Shown piece after piece: positions 50,942 to 60,351 of a DNA stretch of 64,000 bases; position 1 is the stretch's first letter, and each line of letters opens with the position of its first letter. The notes beneath the pieces were generated by a model that worked only from the letters and a program-made list of their open reading frames with translations, made no database searches and had not been told where the DNA came from. Origin of the DNA: an uncultured Spirochaetaceae bacterium. Lineage in GTDB: Bacteria; Spirochaetota; Spirochaetia; Sphaerochaetales; Sphaerochaetaceae. The DNA lies in assembly GCA_900315435.1 (NCBI GenBank), contig OMYY01000003.1:1-64000 (forward strand). Reading direction: 5' to 3'. The position numbers and the translations under genes are program-made.

Positions 50942-53047
50942 ATGAAATTCCACGATGGTTTTTGGATGATGAAAGAAGGGGTGTCTGTTGCGCCTCATAC
51001 GACGCTATGGGATGTGGAGAAACAAGGTGATTCGTTGATTCTTTATGAGGCGACCAAACCCATCAAAGGTCGGGGAGACACGTTAAATTGCACCATGTTG
51101 ACGACAGTCTTATCCTCTCCGATGAAAAATGTTGTCAAGGTCGATGTGTACCATCACCTAGGTTTGCCTAGGAAGAATGTGGAATTCACGCCAGAACAAA
51201 ATGAATCGTTCCATCCATTGATCACCAAAAACACATTGACCACTGGGAATCTTTCAGTTTCTCGAGAACTGGTTTTTTCGTACTGTGGTCGAACACTCAC
51301 CCAAAGGAACAATGTGCTTTCGGGATATGTGACGATGCCTGAAGAAAAACGGATGGTTGAGTATCTGAACACCTCGGTTGGGGAGACGTTTTACGGTACA
51401 GGAGAACGGTTTACTGCCTTTGTGAAAAATGGACAATCAGTGGATATCGAGAATAAAGATGGCGGTACCTGTAGCGAACAGGCGTATAAGAACGTACCTC
51501 TTCTTTTGTCCAGTAAAGGATACGGCATTTTCGTAGCAAGCTATGATAAGGTTTCCTTTGAGATTGAGAGTGAAGTGGTCGATGCCGTACAGTTCTCCGT
51601 CGTGGGAGAGAGACTTGTCTACTACCTTATCGCTGGCCATGACCTGAAGGAAGTGCTTTCTAATTATACTGCTCTTGCTGGGAGAGTTCCTCATGTACCT
51701 GCTTGGTCGTATGGGCTTTGGCTTTCGACTTCCTTTACTACCGATTACAACAGGGATATTGTCAATTCCTTCATTGACAAGATGCATGCATATTCCATTC
51801 CTCTTTCGGTCATCCATTTTGATTGTTTTTGGATGAAGGGATTTGAGTGGGTCAACTTTGCATGGGATCTGAGCCGTTTCCCCGACCCTGAAGAGATGAT
51901 TCGTGACATTCATGCGAAAGGACTAAAGGTATGTGTATGGATCAACAGTTACGTAGGGCAGAAATCTCCACTGTTCGTCGAAGGATTGAGAGGTGGTTTT
52001 TTCCTTCACCGGAGCGAAGGTTCCGTGTGGCAATGGGACAAATGGCAGGCAGGAATGGCGATTGTGGATTTCACAAATCCCGCTGCAGTTGATTGGTATT
52101 GTGGAAAGTTGAAGACTCTGCTTGACATGGGGGTCGATTGTTTTAAGACCGATTTTGGAGAACGAATACCCACAAGTGATGTTGTGTGGTACGATCATTC
52201 CGATCCCAACGCAATGCATAACCGCTACACGGACTTGTACAACCATACGGTCTTTTCTTTGCTGGAGAAGGAGAAAGGGAGGGGGAATGCCGTCCTCTTT
52301 GCACGTTCAGCAACGATTGGTGGAGAGAGATACCCGGTTCATTGGGGTGGAGATTGCTCGGCAACATATTCTTCCATGGCTCAGACACTTCGTGGAGGTC
52401 TCTCTCTTGGCCTCTGTGGTTTTGCCTATTGGAGCCACGATATTGGCGGGTTTGAACAAACGGCAAGTGCTGACATATACAAGCGATGGATCGCCTTTGG
52501 CCTTTTCTCTTCTCATTCCCGCTTACATGGTTCAGCGTCATATCGCGTTCCTTGGGTGTTTGATGAAGAAGCATGTCAAGTCCTTTCGTTCTTCGCCAAG
52601 TGGAAGGCAAAGCTTTTACCATATCTGCTTAAAACGGAAAATGAAGCAGTTGAGACAGGCCTACCTTTTATCCGGGCGATGGTTTTGATGTTTCCCAATG
52701 ACCCTAACTGTCTGTATTTGGACAGACAATACTGCTTTGGAGACGATATCATCGTTGCTCCGGTAATGAACGCCGAAGGGAAAGGTTCATGCTACCTCCC
52801 GGAAGGTTCGTGGGTTCACTTGTTTGATGGGACACATGTGCAAGGTCCGTGCTGGGTGGAGGAATTGTATGACTATTTCTCACTTCCTGTTTTTGTAAGA
52901 GAGGGGACGGTGTTGCTTTTGAAAGGGCAGGAAGAAAGGTATGAAGTTCATGTTTACGGAACAATCAAGGTGGCAGAAGTTTTGGAGAGGGTCCAGGTGG
53001 AATACAGGGTCAAACTGCCACCGCACGTATGCGTCATAGAGCATTGA
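50942..53047 (+). CDS. GH31 alpha-xylosidase (YicI-like)
   Basis: A 701-residue GH31 enzyme, 3 nt after the GH3 gene. N-terminal sandwich with FYGTGERF, barrel with SVIHFDCFWMKGFEWVNFAWD, the nucleophile in CFKTDFGERIPT near residue 403, and FARSATIGGERYPVHWGGD. The KTDFGERIPT segment is the YicI signature, pointing to alpha-xylosidase, not alpha-glucosidase. It would release xylose from the non-reducing ends of xyloglucan oligomers. Cytoplasmic. Pairs well with a GH3 beta-glucosidase, which removes the exposed glucose. Confidence 0.91.
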   Translation: MKFHDGFWMMKEGVSVAPHTTLWDVEKQGDSLILYEATKPIKGRGDTLNCTMLTTVLSSPMKNVVKVDVYHHLGLPRKNVEFTPEQNESFHPLITKNTLTTGNLSVSRELVFSYCGRTLTQRNNVLSGYVTMPEEKRMVEYLNTSVGETFYGTGERFTAFVKNGQSVDIENKDGGTCSEQAYKNVPLLLSSKGYGIFVASYDKVSFEIESEVVDAVQFSVVGERLVYYLIAGHDLKEVLSNYTALAGRVPHVPAWSYGLWLSTSFTTDYNRDIVNSFIDKMHAYSIPLSVIHFDCFWMKGFEWVNFAWDLSRFPDPEEMIRDIHAKGLKVCVWINSYVGQKSPLFVEGLRGGFFLHRSEGSVWQWDKWQAGMAIVDFTNPAAVDWYCGKLKTLLDMGVDCFKTDFGERIPTSDVVWYDHSDPNAMHNRYTDLYNHTVFSLLEKEKGRGNAVLFARSATIGGERYPVHWGGDCSATYSSMAQTLRGGLSLGLCGFAYWSHDIGGFEQTASADIYKRWIAFGLFSSHSRLHGSASYRVPWVFDEEACQVLSFFAKWKAKLLPYLLKTENEAVETGLPFIRAMVLMFPNDPNCLYLDRQYCFGDDIIVAPVMNAEGKGSCYLPEGSWVHLFDGTHVQGPCWVEELYDYFSLPVFVREGTVLLLKGQEERYEVHVYGTIKVAEVLERVQVEYRVKLPPHVCVIEH

Positions 53048-53068
53048 GCAGTATACGGAGAAATATGA

Positions 53069-55483
53069 ATGGTCAAACAATTTTTGAATGGTAACTGGAC
53101 GATGGTGCAAAAAGGAGCAGATGAGTCCATTGAAGGGACTATACCAGGCTCTGTCTATTCGTTTCTTCTCGAGGCAGGGAAAATGGGGGATCCATTTTAT
53201 CGGGACAACGAGGAACGGGCACTTCGGCTTATGGAGCACGACTACGTATTTTCCCGAGACTTTGACCTTAGCGATGATTTTGCTTGTTGCAAAGAAATCT
53301 TCTTGCATTTCTCTGGAATTGACACACTTTCATACATCACACTCAATGGGCGGAGAATTGGAAGCACGGATAATATGTTTCGCTCTTGGGAATTCCCTGT
53401 AGGTAAGTATCTTAAAAAGCATAACCACCTTTCTGTGACGGTGCAATCTCCTCTGAAGTACATCAAGCAAGCCGACTCCAAATTCCATGTCGGGGGGAGT
53501 TCGGACTGTAGTCGCGGCTATCCTCACCTCCGAAAGGCTCATTGCATGTTCGGGTGGGATTGGGGGGCACGGCTTCCAGACGGTGGTATCTGGAAAGACG
53601 TGTGCCTCTTGGGAACCACTGGTTCTCGTATTTTGGATTGCCATATCGTCCAGAGACACCAGAGTGGGCAGGTATTTGTCAAGGTCGATGTACTGCAGAG
53701 TAAGCACGCTGATGTTGCTATCCAATTAATCAATCCTCATGGAAACCTGCAAATCATGGTGAATCACCAATTTGTCAAAGTTGATAACCCTGAGCTTTGG
53801 TGGCCGAATGGGCTTGGCGACCAGCCATTGTACTTGGTCTCAATCCGCCTGATAGAGCAGGGAGTTGAAATCGATTCTATGGTTAAGCGCATCGGCCTCC
53901 GAACTATGAAGCTTGACCGTAGGAAGGACAAGTGGGGAGAGCGCTTTGCCCATCGGGTCAACGATGTTGATTTCTTCGCAATGGGCGCAGACTATATTCC
54001 GGAAGACAATCTGCTAAGCCGGATTACCCCCGAGCGTACCCAAAGGCTCCTTGAACAATGCAAAGCAGCCCATTTTAATTGCATTCGTGTTTGGGGTGGG
54101 GGGTTCTATCCCCAAGACTGGTTTTACGATATATGTGATGAGCTCGGACTCGTCGTTTGGCAAGATATGATGTTTGCATGCTCGAACTACGAGCTGAACG
54201 ATAACTTTGAGCAGAATATTACTCAAGAAATTGATGAGAATGTGCGGCGTATCCGCCATCATGCTAGTCTTGGACTATGGTGCGGAAACAACGAGATCGA
54301 AGAATTTGAGATTACCGGTAAGTACGATAGTGATGACCACACCCGTGCCACCTATATTAAGATGTACGAATACCTGATTCCCCACATTCTGAAAGAAGCA
54401 GATCCAGATACCCCATATTGGCCGTCTTCGCCTTCCTCGGGAGGAAGTTTTGATAATCCGACTGATTCTTGCCGTGGGGATGTACACTACTGGGAAGTCT
54501 GGCATGGAGGGGTTCCTTTTTCTGCATACCGAGAATTTCGTTTCCGCTATGTCTCCGAATTTGGTTTCCAGTCCTTTCCAGATATGAGGACCATTGCTTC
54601 GTTCACCAAGCCGGAAGACCGCAATATTTTCTCTCGAATTATGGACAAGCATCAGCGAAACAGCAGTGCCAATGGACGGATTATGATGTACATGGCACAA
54701 ACTTTCCTGTATCCGACTAGTTTGGACATGCTGGTCTATGCTTCTCAACTGCTTCAGGCAGAAGCAATAAAATATGGGGTCGAACACTGGAGGAGAAACC
54801 GTGGGATTTGCATGGGCGCGATTTATTGGCAACTGGATGATATTTGGCCGGTAGCTTCCTGGTCCTCCATAGATTACTATGGACGCTGGAAAGCCTTGCA
54901 TTATTTCGCCAAACGGTTCTTTGCTCCCGTGATAATCAGTTGCGAGGAAACGGGGGAACAGACCGTCCTTGCAAATGTGAACCAAGAGCATGACGGTCCC
55001 ATTCCCACAAAGGGAAAGCTTTGTGTGGCCAATGAGACCCGGATAGCAGTTACTGGAGTGGTGAAATGGGCTCTCTGCAACGAGGCTTCCGTGATCATAG
55101 CTTCTGGAATGGAGATAGTAACCGTTCCTGCGCTTTCATCGCTTTGGTTGAAGGAGTTAGATTTCCACCATACCGATTTCCTTCACAACCATCTATCGTT
55201 TGCATTTGAAGTGAATGGCAAAATAGTTTCGTCGGGATCGATACTTTTTACTCAGCCGAAATATTATGGGTTCATCAATCCTCATCTTTCCTACGAAATT
55301 TCTGGGAACAAGATTCGAGTTCATGCGGATGCGTATGCAAAATATGTGGCAATCGACAGTCCCGATACAGATATCCTGCTTTCTGACAATTATTTTGATA
55401 TGGAAAAAGGGGAGAGAGAAGTGCTCATTGAGTCGGGAAATCCCAAGGTCTTGAAGATTAGAAGTTGTTTTAATATAAAATGA
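53069..55483 (+). CDS. GH2 beta-mannosidase-like enzyme
   Basis: An 804-residue GH2 protein. Sugar-binding domain with FLNGNWTM..IEGTIPGSVYSFLLEAG and FGWDWGARLPDGGIWKDV; barrel with FNCIRVWGGGFYPQDWFYDICDELGLVVWQDMMFACS; acid/base in LWCGNNEIEEF near residue 409; nucleophile in YVSEFGFQSFPD near residue 497. This is the beta-mannosidase branch of GH2. It has ACGGAG 8 nt before ATG 53069 and closes the operon. It would remove terminal beta-mannose, so the operon may serve mixed mannan/xyloglucan fragments. Confidence 0.92.
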   Translation: MVKQFLNGNWTMVQKGADESIEGTIPGSVYSFLLEAGKMGDPFYRDNEERALRLMEHDYVFSRDFDLSDDFACCKEIFLHFSGIDTLSYITLNGRRIGSTDNMFRSWEFPVGKYLKKHNHLSVTVQSPLKYIKQADSKFHVGGSSDCSRGYPHLRKAHCMFGWDWGARLPDGGIWKDVCLLGTTGSRILDCHIVQRHQSGQVFVKVDVLQSKHADVAIQLINPHGNLQIMVNHQFVKVDNPELWWPNGLGDQPLYLVSIRLIEQGVEIDSMVKRIGLRTMKLDRRKDKWGERFAHRVNDVDFFAMGADYIPEDNLLSRITPERTQRLLEQCKAAHFNCIRVWGGGFYPQDWFYDICDELGLVVWQDMMFACSNYELNDNFEQNITQEIDENVRRIRHHASLGLWCGNNEIEEFEITGKYDSDDHTRATYIKMYEYLIPHILKEADPDTPYWPSSPSSGGSFDNPTDSCRGDVHYWEVWHGGVPFSAYREFRFRYVSEFGFQSFPDMRTIASFTKPEDRNIFSRIMDKHQRNSSANGRIMMYMAQTFLYPTSLDMLVYASQLLQAEAIKYGVEHWRRNRGICMGAIYWQLDDIWPVASWSSIDYYGRWKALHYFAKRFFAPVIISCEETGEQTVLANVNQEHDGPIPTKGKLCVANETRIAVTGVVKWALCNEASVIIASGMEIVTVPALSSLWLKELDFHHTDFLHNHLSFAFEVNGKIVSSGSILFTQPKYYGFINPHLSYEISGNKIRVHADAYAKYVAIDSPDTDILLSDNYFDMEKGEREVLIESGNPKVLKIRSCFNIK

Positions 55484-55760
55484 TATGAGGCATGTAATCG
55501 GGCATAAACGAATATTACTTTAGAGGGCATGATTGCCATTTATTCAAGCTCTTTTTAGAGATTATTAATTAACAATCTTGTTGGTCATATATGCTTTGTC
55601 GCTTTGTATCTCAAAAATAAGTATTCTATATAGTATATTATATAATTGCTATTATTACTACGTATTAATTGTAATTTGTTAGGATAATTTAATAAAAAAG
55701 ACATAATTGGATACTGTGAAATAATCAATTTAGAGACTACCTAGGCAAAAGGAGAAACTT
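55484..55760. other. AT-rich intergenic region before the hydroxyacid dehydrogenase
   Basis: About 280 bp of very AT-rich DNA with several TATA-like runs (55620-55700). It must hold the promoter of the next operon, but no single -35/-10 pair stands out. AAAGGAG at 55748-55754 is the ribosome binding site of the dehydrogenase. No terminator hairpin for the previous operon is evident. Confidence 0.45.
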
Positions 55761-56759
55761 ATGAAAAAGGAAATCGCTTTGATTTATACGAGTTATCCAG
55801 AAAAGTACCAGAAAAAACTAAATGCCGCATTTCAAAATGCAGATTTCCAGGTCTCTTGGGTTAATCCTCAGGGAGAAAACGCCAAACAAAAAGCGATGGA
55901 CGATTTACATCATGCTACGGTTGCGATTCTTGGTAATGCACTTCCGATGACTGCTATTCTTGATGCACCTAAACTACGTTGGCTTCACTACGATTGGGTG
56001 GGAATTGAGAGTGGAATCTCTGTAAGGTTGTTTGAAAAAGGTGTGCAAGTTACCAATGGTTCTGGCAGAAATTCCATCTGTTTGGCAGAGCACGTATTTT
56101 ATTTCATGTTTACGCTGGATTATGGAACACGGGAGATTTTCGCTGCACAGAACGTACACCATTGGGGGGTAAACCATTCAAATCCCTACACGTCGCTCTA
56201 TGGAAAAATGCTGTTGACCGTGGGTACGGGGAGTATCGCTCGCGAAGTGGCTAAAAGAGCAAAGGCTTTTGAAATGCAGACGATTGGATTCTGCAGGTCG
56301 AAGAAATCGCTTGAAAATTATGATAAAGTCTATTCTGTGGAAGAGGGAGACTCACTTGATGACTTGTTGCCGCTTGCGGACTATGTCGTACTTGCAGTTC
56401 CCTTGAATACGACAAGTTACCATCTGATAGACTACAACCGACTTCTGAAAATGAAGCCGACTGCATACCTGATTAATATCTGTCGCGGAGCTGTTGTTGA
56501 TAATGGTGACCTATTCAGGGCTTTGCAAGAGCATGTGATTGCTGGTGCTGGGTGTGACACGTTTGAACAGGAACCGCTCCCCAAAGATAGTCCTTTGTGG
56601 AATCTAGAAAATTTGGTAATAACACCCCACAGCACCCCTCAGAGTCCATTAAAATTTGAGATTGGAATAACCAATATTATTTCAAATATTTCCAATTATC
56701 TGGAAGATCGGAAAATGGTGAACCAACAGACAATACAGGATGTATTATTTACCTCATAG
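55761..56759 (+). CDS. D-isomer-specific 2-hydroxyacid dehydrogenase family protein
   Basis: A 332-residue NAD(P)-dependent dehydrogenase. The nucleotide loop is LLTVGTGSIAREVAKRAKAF; catalytic Arg in INICRGAVVDNGDLF, Glu in AGCDTFEQEPLP and His in VITPHSTPQSP are all present. It interconverts a 2-keto acid and its D-hydroxy acid, in this setting probably a sugar-acid derivative. It is followed 22 nt later by an IlvD/Edd-type dehydratase, consistent with an aldonate or uronate pathway. The AT-rich codon use resembles the preceding operon more than the following genes. Confidence 0.9.
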   Translation: MKKEIALIYTSYPEKYQKKLNAAFQNADFQVSWVNPQGENAKQKAMDDLHHATVAILGNALPMTAILDAPKLRWLHYDWVGIESGISVRLFEKGVQVTNGSGRNSICLAEHVFYFMFTLDYGTREIFAAQNVHHWGVNHSNPYTSLYGKMLLTVGTGSIAREVAKRAKAFEMQTIGFCRSKKSLENYDKVYSVEEGDSLDDLLPLADYVVLAVPLNTTSYHLIDYNRLLKMKPTAYLINICRGAVVDNGDLFRALQEHVIAGAGCDTFEQEPLPKDSPLWNLENLVITPHSTPQSPLKFEIGITNIISNISNYLEDRKMVNQQTIQDVLFTS

Positions 56760-56781
56760 GGAATAAAAGGGAAAGTTGCCA

Positions 56782-58539
56782 ATGAAAAGGAATTTGCCAA
56801 GTCAGAACATGAGAACAATTGCCCCCGAGTGGGATCCGCTTCGTTTGGGTACGGGCTGGAAGAGAGAAGACCTCTCCAGGCCTCAGGTCATGATTGAGAG
56901 TACGTTCGGGGACAGCCACCCGGGTTCGGGCCATCTGGACAAGCTGGTTGATGCGGTACGGGATGGAATTCGTGAGGCGGGAGGTTTCGGAGCCCGGTAT
57001 TTCTGCACCGATATCTGCGATGGGGAGAGCCAAGGAACCGATGGAATCAACTTCTCCCTGGCTAGCAGGGAAATGATTGCAAACATGATTGAGATTCATG
57101 CCAACGCCACGCCTTTTGACGCAGGGGTGTTTGTCGCTAGTTGCGACAAGGGGCTTCCTGGAAATCTGATCGGCCTGTCCCGGGTCGACATCCCATCGGT
57201 TGTCGTACCGGGAGGAACCATGCATGCTGGGCCGGACATGCTGACGCTGGAGCAACTTGGTTTCTATAGCGCACGCTACGAACGTGGGGAGATTTCGCAA
57301 GAGGAGCTGGATTGGGCCAAGGAGAATGCTTGTCCGAGCTGTGGAGCGTGCTCCTTCATCGGCACCGCCAGCACCATGCAGATTATGTCCGAGGCTTTGG
57401 GGCTTGCCCTGCCTGGTTCCGCGCTGATGCCGGCTACCAGTCTGGAACTCATCCGATATGCGAAAATGGCTGGGAGAAGAGCAGTGGAGATTGCAGGCAA
57501 TGCCAGCATGAAACCATCAGCCATTGTCACCAAGGAAAGCTTTGAGAATGCGATTCTGGTCCATGCCGCCATTTCTGGTAGCACCAACGCGCTCCTTCAT
57601 CTTCCTGCAATCGCCCATGAGTACGGCATCGAGATTACGGGGGCGGACTTCGACCGGCTCCATCGCCATGCCTTGTATCTGTTGGACATTCGTCCTGCAG
57701 GAAGATGGCCTGCGGAATGCTTTTATTACGCTGGTGGAGTGCCTCGGATCATGGAGCAGATTAAAGGTTCTCTCCATTTGGATGCCATGACCGTCACAGG
57801 GAAAACCCTTAGAGAAAACCTTCAGAAGCTTGCGGAAGAAGGGTACTACGAGCGTTGCGAACAGGGGCTTGCCGGTTTTAACCGCCGTTACCGTTCCGGT
57901 CTGATTTGGCAGGATATCATCCGGCCCTCCTCAAACCCACTCGGACATGACGGGAGTGTGGCCGTGTTGCATGGAAATCTCGCCCCTGAGGGTGCCGTCA
58001 TCAAGCACACCGCCTGTCCGAAAGAGATGTTCAAGGCAGTGCTCAGGGCTCGTCCCTTCGACAGTGAGGAGGAGTGTCTTAACGCCGTACTGCACCACAG
58101 GGTGCAGAAAGGTGATGCCGTGTTCATCCGCTATGAAGGGCCGAAAGGTTCCGGTATGCCCGAAATGTTCTATACCTCAGAGGCGATTTCCAGCGATAAG
58201 GAACTTGGCCGTTCGATTGCATTGATTACGGATGGCAGGTTCTCCGGGGCTTCTACGGGCCCGGTAATCGGCCATGTGAGCCCGGAAGCGACTTCGGGGG
58301 GCCCCATTGCTCTTGTCGAGGAGGGGGATCTGATTGAGATTGATGTCGAGAAACGGAAGCTAGACATCGTCGGCATTGCTGGGGTGAGGATGTCGCCGGA
58401 AGCAATCGTGAGCGTCCTTGCTGAACGGAAGAAACGCTGGCATAGGCCGAAACCCCGCTACGAAAAGGGCGTGCTGAGACTGTTCTCCGAACTTGCGGCA
58501 AGTCCAATGCAAGGAGCTTACCTGGAATACGGGAAATAA
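56782..58539 (+). CDS. Dihydroxyacid / sugar-acid dehydratase (IlvD/Edd family)
   Basis: A 585-residue FeS-dependent dehydratase. Cluster cysteines are visible in FCTDICDGESQG, VASCDKGLPGNLIG (near residue 121) and CPSCGACSFIGTASTM (near 186). The C-terminal lyase part shows ITDGRFSGASTGPVIGHVSPEA. By length and context it is more likely a sugar-acid dehydratase (such as D-xylonate or L-arabinonate type) than the branched-chain amino acid enzyme. ATG 56782 has GGGAAAG upstream. Its stop is directly followed by the amidohydrolase gene. Confidence 0.88.
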   Translation: MKRNLPSQNMRTIAPEWDPLRLGTGWKREDLSRPQVMIESTFGDSHPGSGHLDKLVDAVRDGIREAGGFGARYFCTDICDGESQGTDGINFSLASREMIANMIEIHANATPFDAGVFVASCDKGLPGNLIGLSRVDIPSVVVPGGTMHAGPDMLTLEQLGFYSARYERGEISQEELDWAKENACPSCGACSFIGTASTMQIMSEALGLALPGSALMPATSLELIRYAKMAGRRAVEIAGNASMKPSAIVTKESFENAILVHAAISGSTNALLHLPAIAHEYGIEITGADFDRLHRHALYLLDIRPAGRWPAECFYYAGGVPRIMEQIKGSLHLDAMTVTGKTLRENLQKLAEEGYYERCEQGLAGFNRRYRSGLIWQDIIRPSSNPLGHDGSVAVLHGNLAPEGAVIKHTACPKEMFKAVLRARPFDSEEECLNAVLHHRVQKGDAVFIRYEGPKGSGMPEMFYTSEAISSDKELGRSIALITDGRFSGASTGPVIGHVSPEATSGGPIALVEEGDLIEIDVEKRKLDIVGIAGVRMSPEAIVSVLAERKKRWHRPKPRYEKGVLRLFSELAASPMQGAYLEYGK

Positions 58540-58575
58540 TTGACAGACAAACCTGTTGGCCGCAGACTTTTGACC

Positions 58576-59481
58576 ATGGAAACAATCATTGATGCGCATG
58601 CGCATGTCTTCGAGATGTTGCGCGGATTCGGGAGTGAGGGTGAGATGCGTCCTCAGGGGGACGGCATGGTCCGGTGGGCCGATGGCACCACGCAACGGGT
58701 GATTCCCGAGGGAATGGGGGACCGGACGTTTCCGGCTGAGACCTACCTTGATGTCATGGACACCTACCATATCGAGCGGGCGGTCCTGCTACAGGGGGGC
58801 ATGCTCGGATTCGAGAACGAGTATGTCGCCGAATGTGTCCAGAACTATCCGCTACGTTTCGCTGGAGCCGCAACCTTCGATCCTTTTTGTCGTCAGGCCG
58901 ACGCGATATGCGACCACTTGCTTGAGACGTTTCGCATCTTCAAGTTCGAGGTCTCCATGGGCAACGGACTGATGGGAATCCACCATACCTTCCCGCTGGA
59001 CGGGGAGATGATGATGCACTTTTACGAAAAGATTGCCCGTAAGGAACATCCCGTCATCGCCTTTGATATCGGTTGCATGGAAGAAGAGAGCAACCAGCCG
59101 GAAGCGCTCAGGCATATCGCCATGGCATTTCCCCATCTGACCATCGTCATCTGCCACCTTGCCGGTCCCCGGCAGACACAGGAAGAACTGATGGTCAGAA
59201 AACTGGACATCATGCGTATGTCGAACATCTACTTCGATCTTGCCGCGTTGTTCTGGAAAACAAGACCGGGTGAATATCCATTCCCTGTGGCGCAGAAGTA
59301 TGCGGCCATGGCGAAGGAGATTGTCGGGGCCGACCATCTGATGTGGGGTACCGACAGCCCGAGCACGCTTTGCAAGGTGCCGATGGCGCGGTTGATCGAT
59401 TACCTGATGCCGGCCTTCACCCCTGAGGAGCAACAGCTGGTCTGGTATGAAACGGCCAAGAGGATTTACTTTCCAGAGTGA
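58576..59481 (+). CDS. Amidohydrolase-family protein (amidohydrolase 2 / lactonase-like)
   Basis: A 301-residue metal-dependent TIM barrel. TIIDAHAHVFEMLR has the HxH metal motif; IVICHLAGPR holds the next His; LMWGTDSPSTL has the catalytic Asp. Members include sugar lactonases and decarboxylases, and in a sugar-acid operon a lactonase role is reasonable. ATG 58576 is taken as start; TTG 58540, which overlaps the end of the dehydratase gene, is an alternative with a better Shine-Dalgarno. The 3' end overlaps the convergent regulator by 16 bp. Confidence 0.83.
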   Translation: METIIDAHAHVFEMLRGFGSEGEMRPQGDGMVRWADGTTQRVIPEGMGDRTFPAETYLDVMDTYHIERAVLLQGGMLGFENEYVAECVQNYPLRFAGAATFDPFCRQADAICDHLLETFRIFKFEVSMGNGLMGIHHTFPLDGEMMMHFYEKIARKEHPVIAFDIGCMEEESNQPEALRHIAMAFPHLTIVICHLAGPRQTQEELMVRKLDIMRMSNIYFDLAALFWKTRPGEYPFPVAQKYAAMAKEIVGADHLMWGTDSPSTLCKVPMARLIDYLMPAFTPEEQQLVWYETAKRIYFPE

Positions 59482-60212
59482 ACGACCCGCTTCTTGAATT
59501 GTTGTGGCGTGGTGTTCCAGTAGCGGCGGAAGGTACGGCAGAAGTTCTGGGTATCCTGGTACCCAAGGGTGGTGGCGATGTCCTTGTTGGTGTATTTCTG
59601 CCCGCTTTTCAGCATGTCCGCCGCTTGTTGCATGCGGGTCTGAAGCAAGTAGTTCTGGAAGGTTTTTCCCATCGTTTCCTTGAAGAGGCGGGAGAGGTAG
59701 CTTTGGCTGATGGAAAGCTCTCCCGCTACCGATTGCAAGGTGCAGGTTCCCGTCTTGCGGTGGATGAGAGCGATGGCCTTGGAAATCAACGGGTTGTCCA
59801 CCGAGGTTCCTGTTTCCTTGCTGGTTTCTGCCGGTGTTCCATCCAATTTTGCCCTGATTTTCTCCATGGTCGCCGCGATATCGTCGAACGAGGCCGGTTT
59901 GACCAGATAGTCTTCGACTCCAAGACGAAGTGCCTGCTGGGCATACGTGAACTCGCTATAGGCGCTCATGATGCAGAAGAGGGGGTTCTTCCCTTGGTCT
60001 TTCAATGTCTGGATCAGGTCAAAACCCGATTGGAAGGGCATGCGGATATCGGAGAGGACCACGTCGACCGGGTGTTCCAGACAGAATGCGACGGCAGAAC
60101 GGCAATCGCCAAAGGTTCCTGCTACTACGAATCCATGTGCCTGCCAGGGAAAGCAGGAGGAGAGCCCCTCGCGGAGTTCCTCCTCGTCGTCGACGATGAT
60201 CAATTGATACAT
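59466..60212 (-). CDS. AraC-type response regulator, orphan (YesN type, short)
   Basis: A 248-residue regulator: receiver with phospho-Asp54 in DVVLSDIRMP and Lys in LVKPASF, directly joined to a C-terminal AraC domain (LQSVAGELSISQSYLSRLFKETMG, IATTLGYQDTQNFCRTFRRYWN). It is half the length of the YesN-type regulator at 35106 and lacks the linker domain. No kinase is adjacent; the lone YesM-type kinase at 24548 could be its partner. Divergent from the GH4 gene, 139 bp away, so probably its activator. Confidence 0.92.
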   Translation of the reverse strand: MYQLIIVDDEEELREGLSSCFPWQAHGFVVAGTFGDCRSAVAFCLEHPVDVVLSDIRMPFQSGFDLIQTLKDQGKNPLFCIMSAYSEFTYAQQALRLGVEDYLVKPASFDDIAATMEKIRAKLDGTPAETSKETGTSVDNPLISKAIALIHRKTGTCTLQSVAGELSISQSYLSRLFKETMGKTFQNYLLQTRMQQAADMLKSGQKYTNKDIATTLGYQDTQNFCRTFRRYWNTTPQQFKKRVVHSGK

Positions 60213-60351
60213 GGCTCCGATTATACATCATCCTTCCAATCGAAGACATGGGAATTAGGACAAGAAAAGATACTGTTCTGCATGAAAAGCGTGGTGGCGC
60301 TTCCCTAAGGAATTACGGATAATAGGGAGTGCTGAAAGGAGGGTCTACTCT

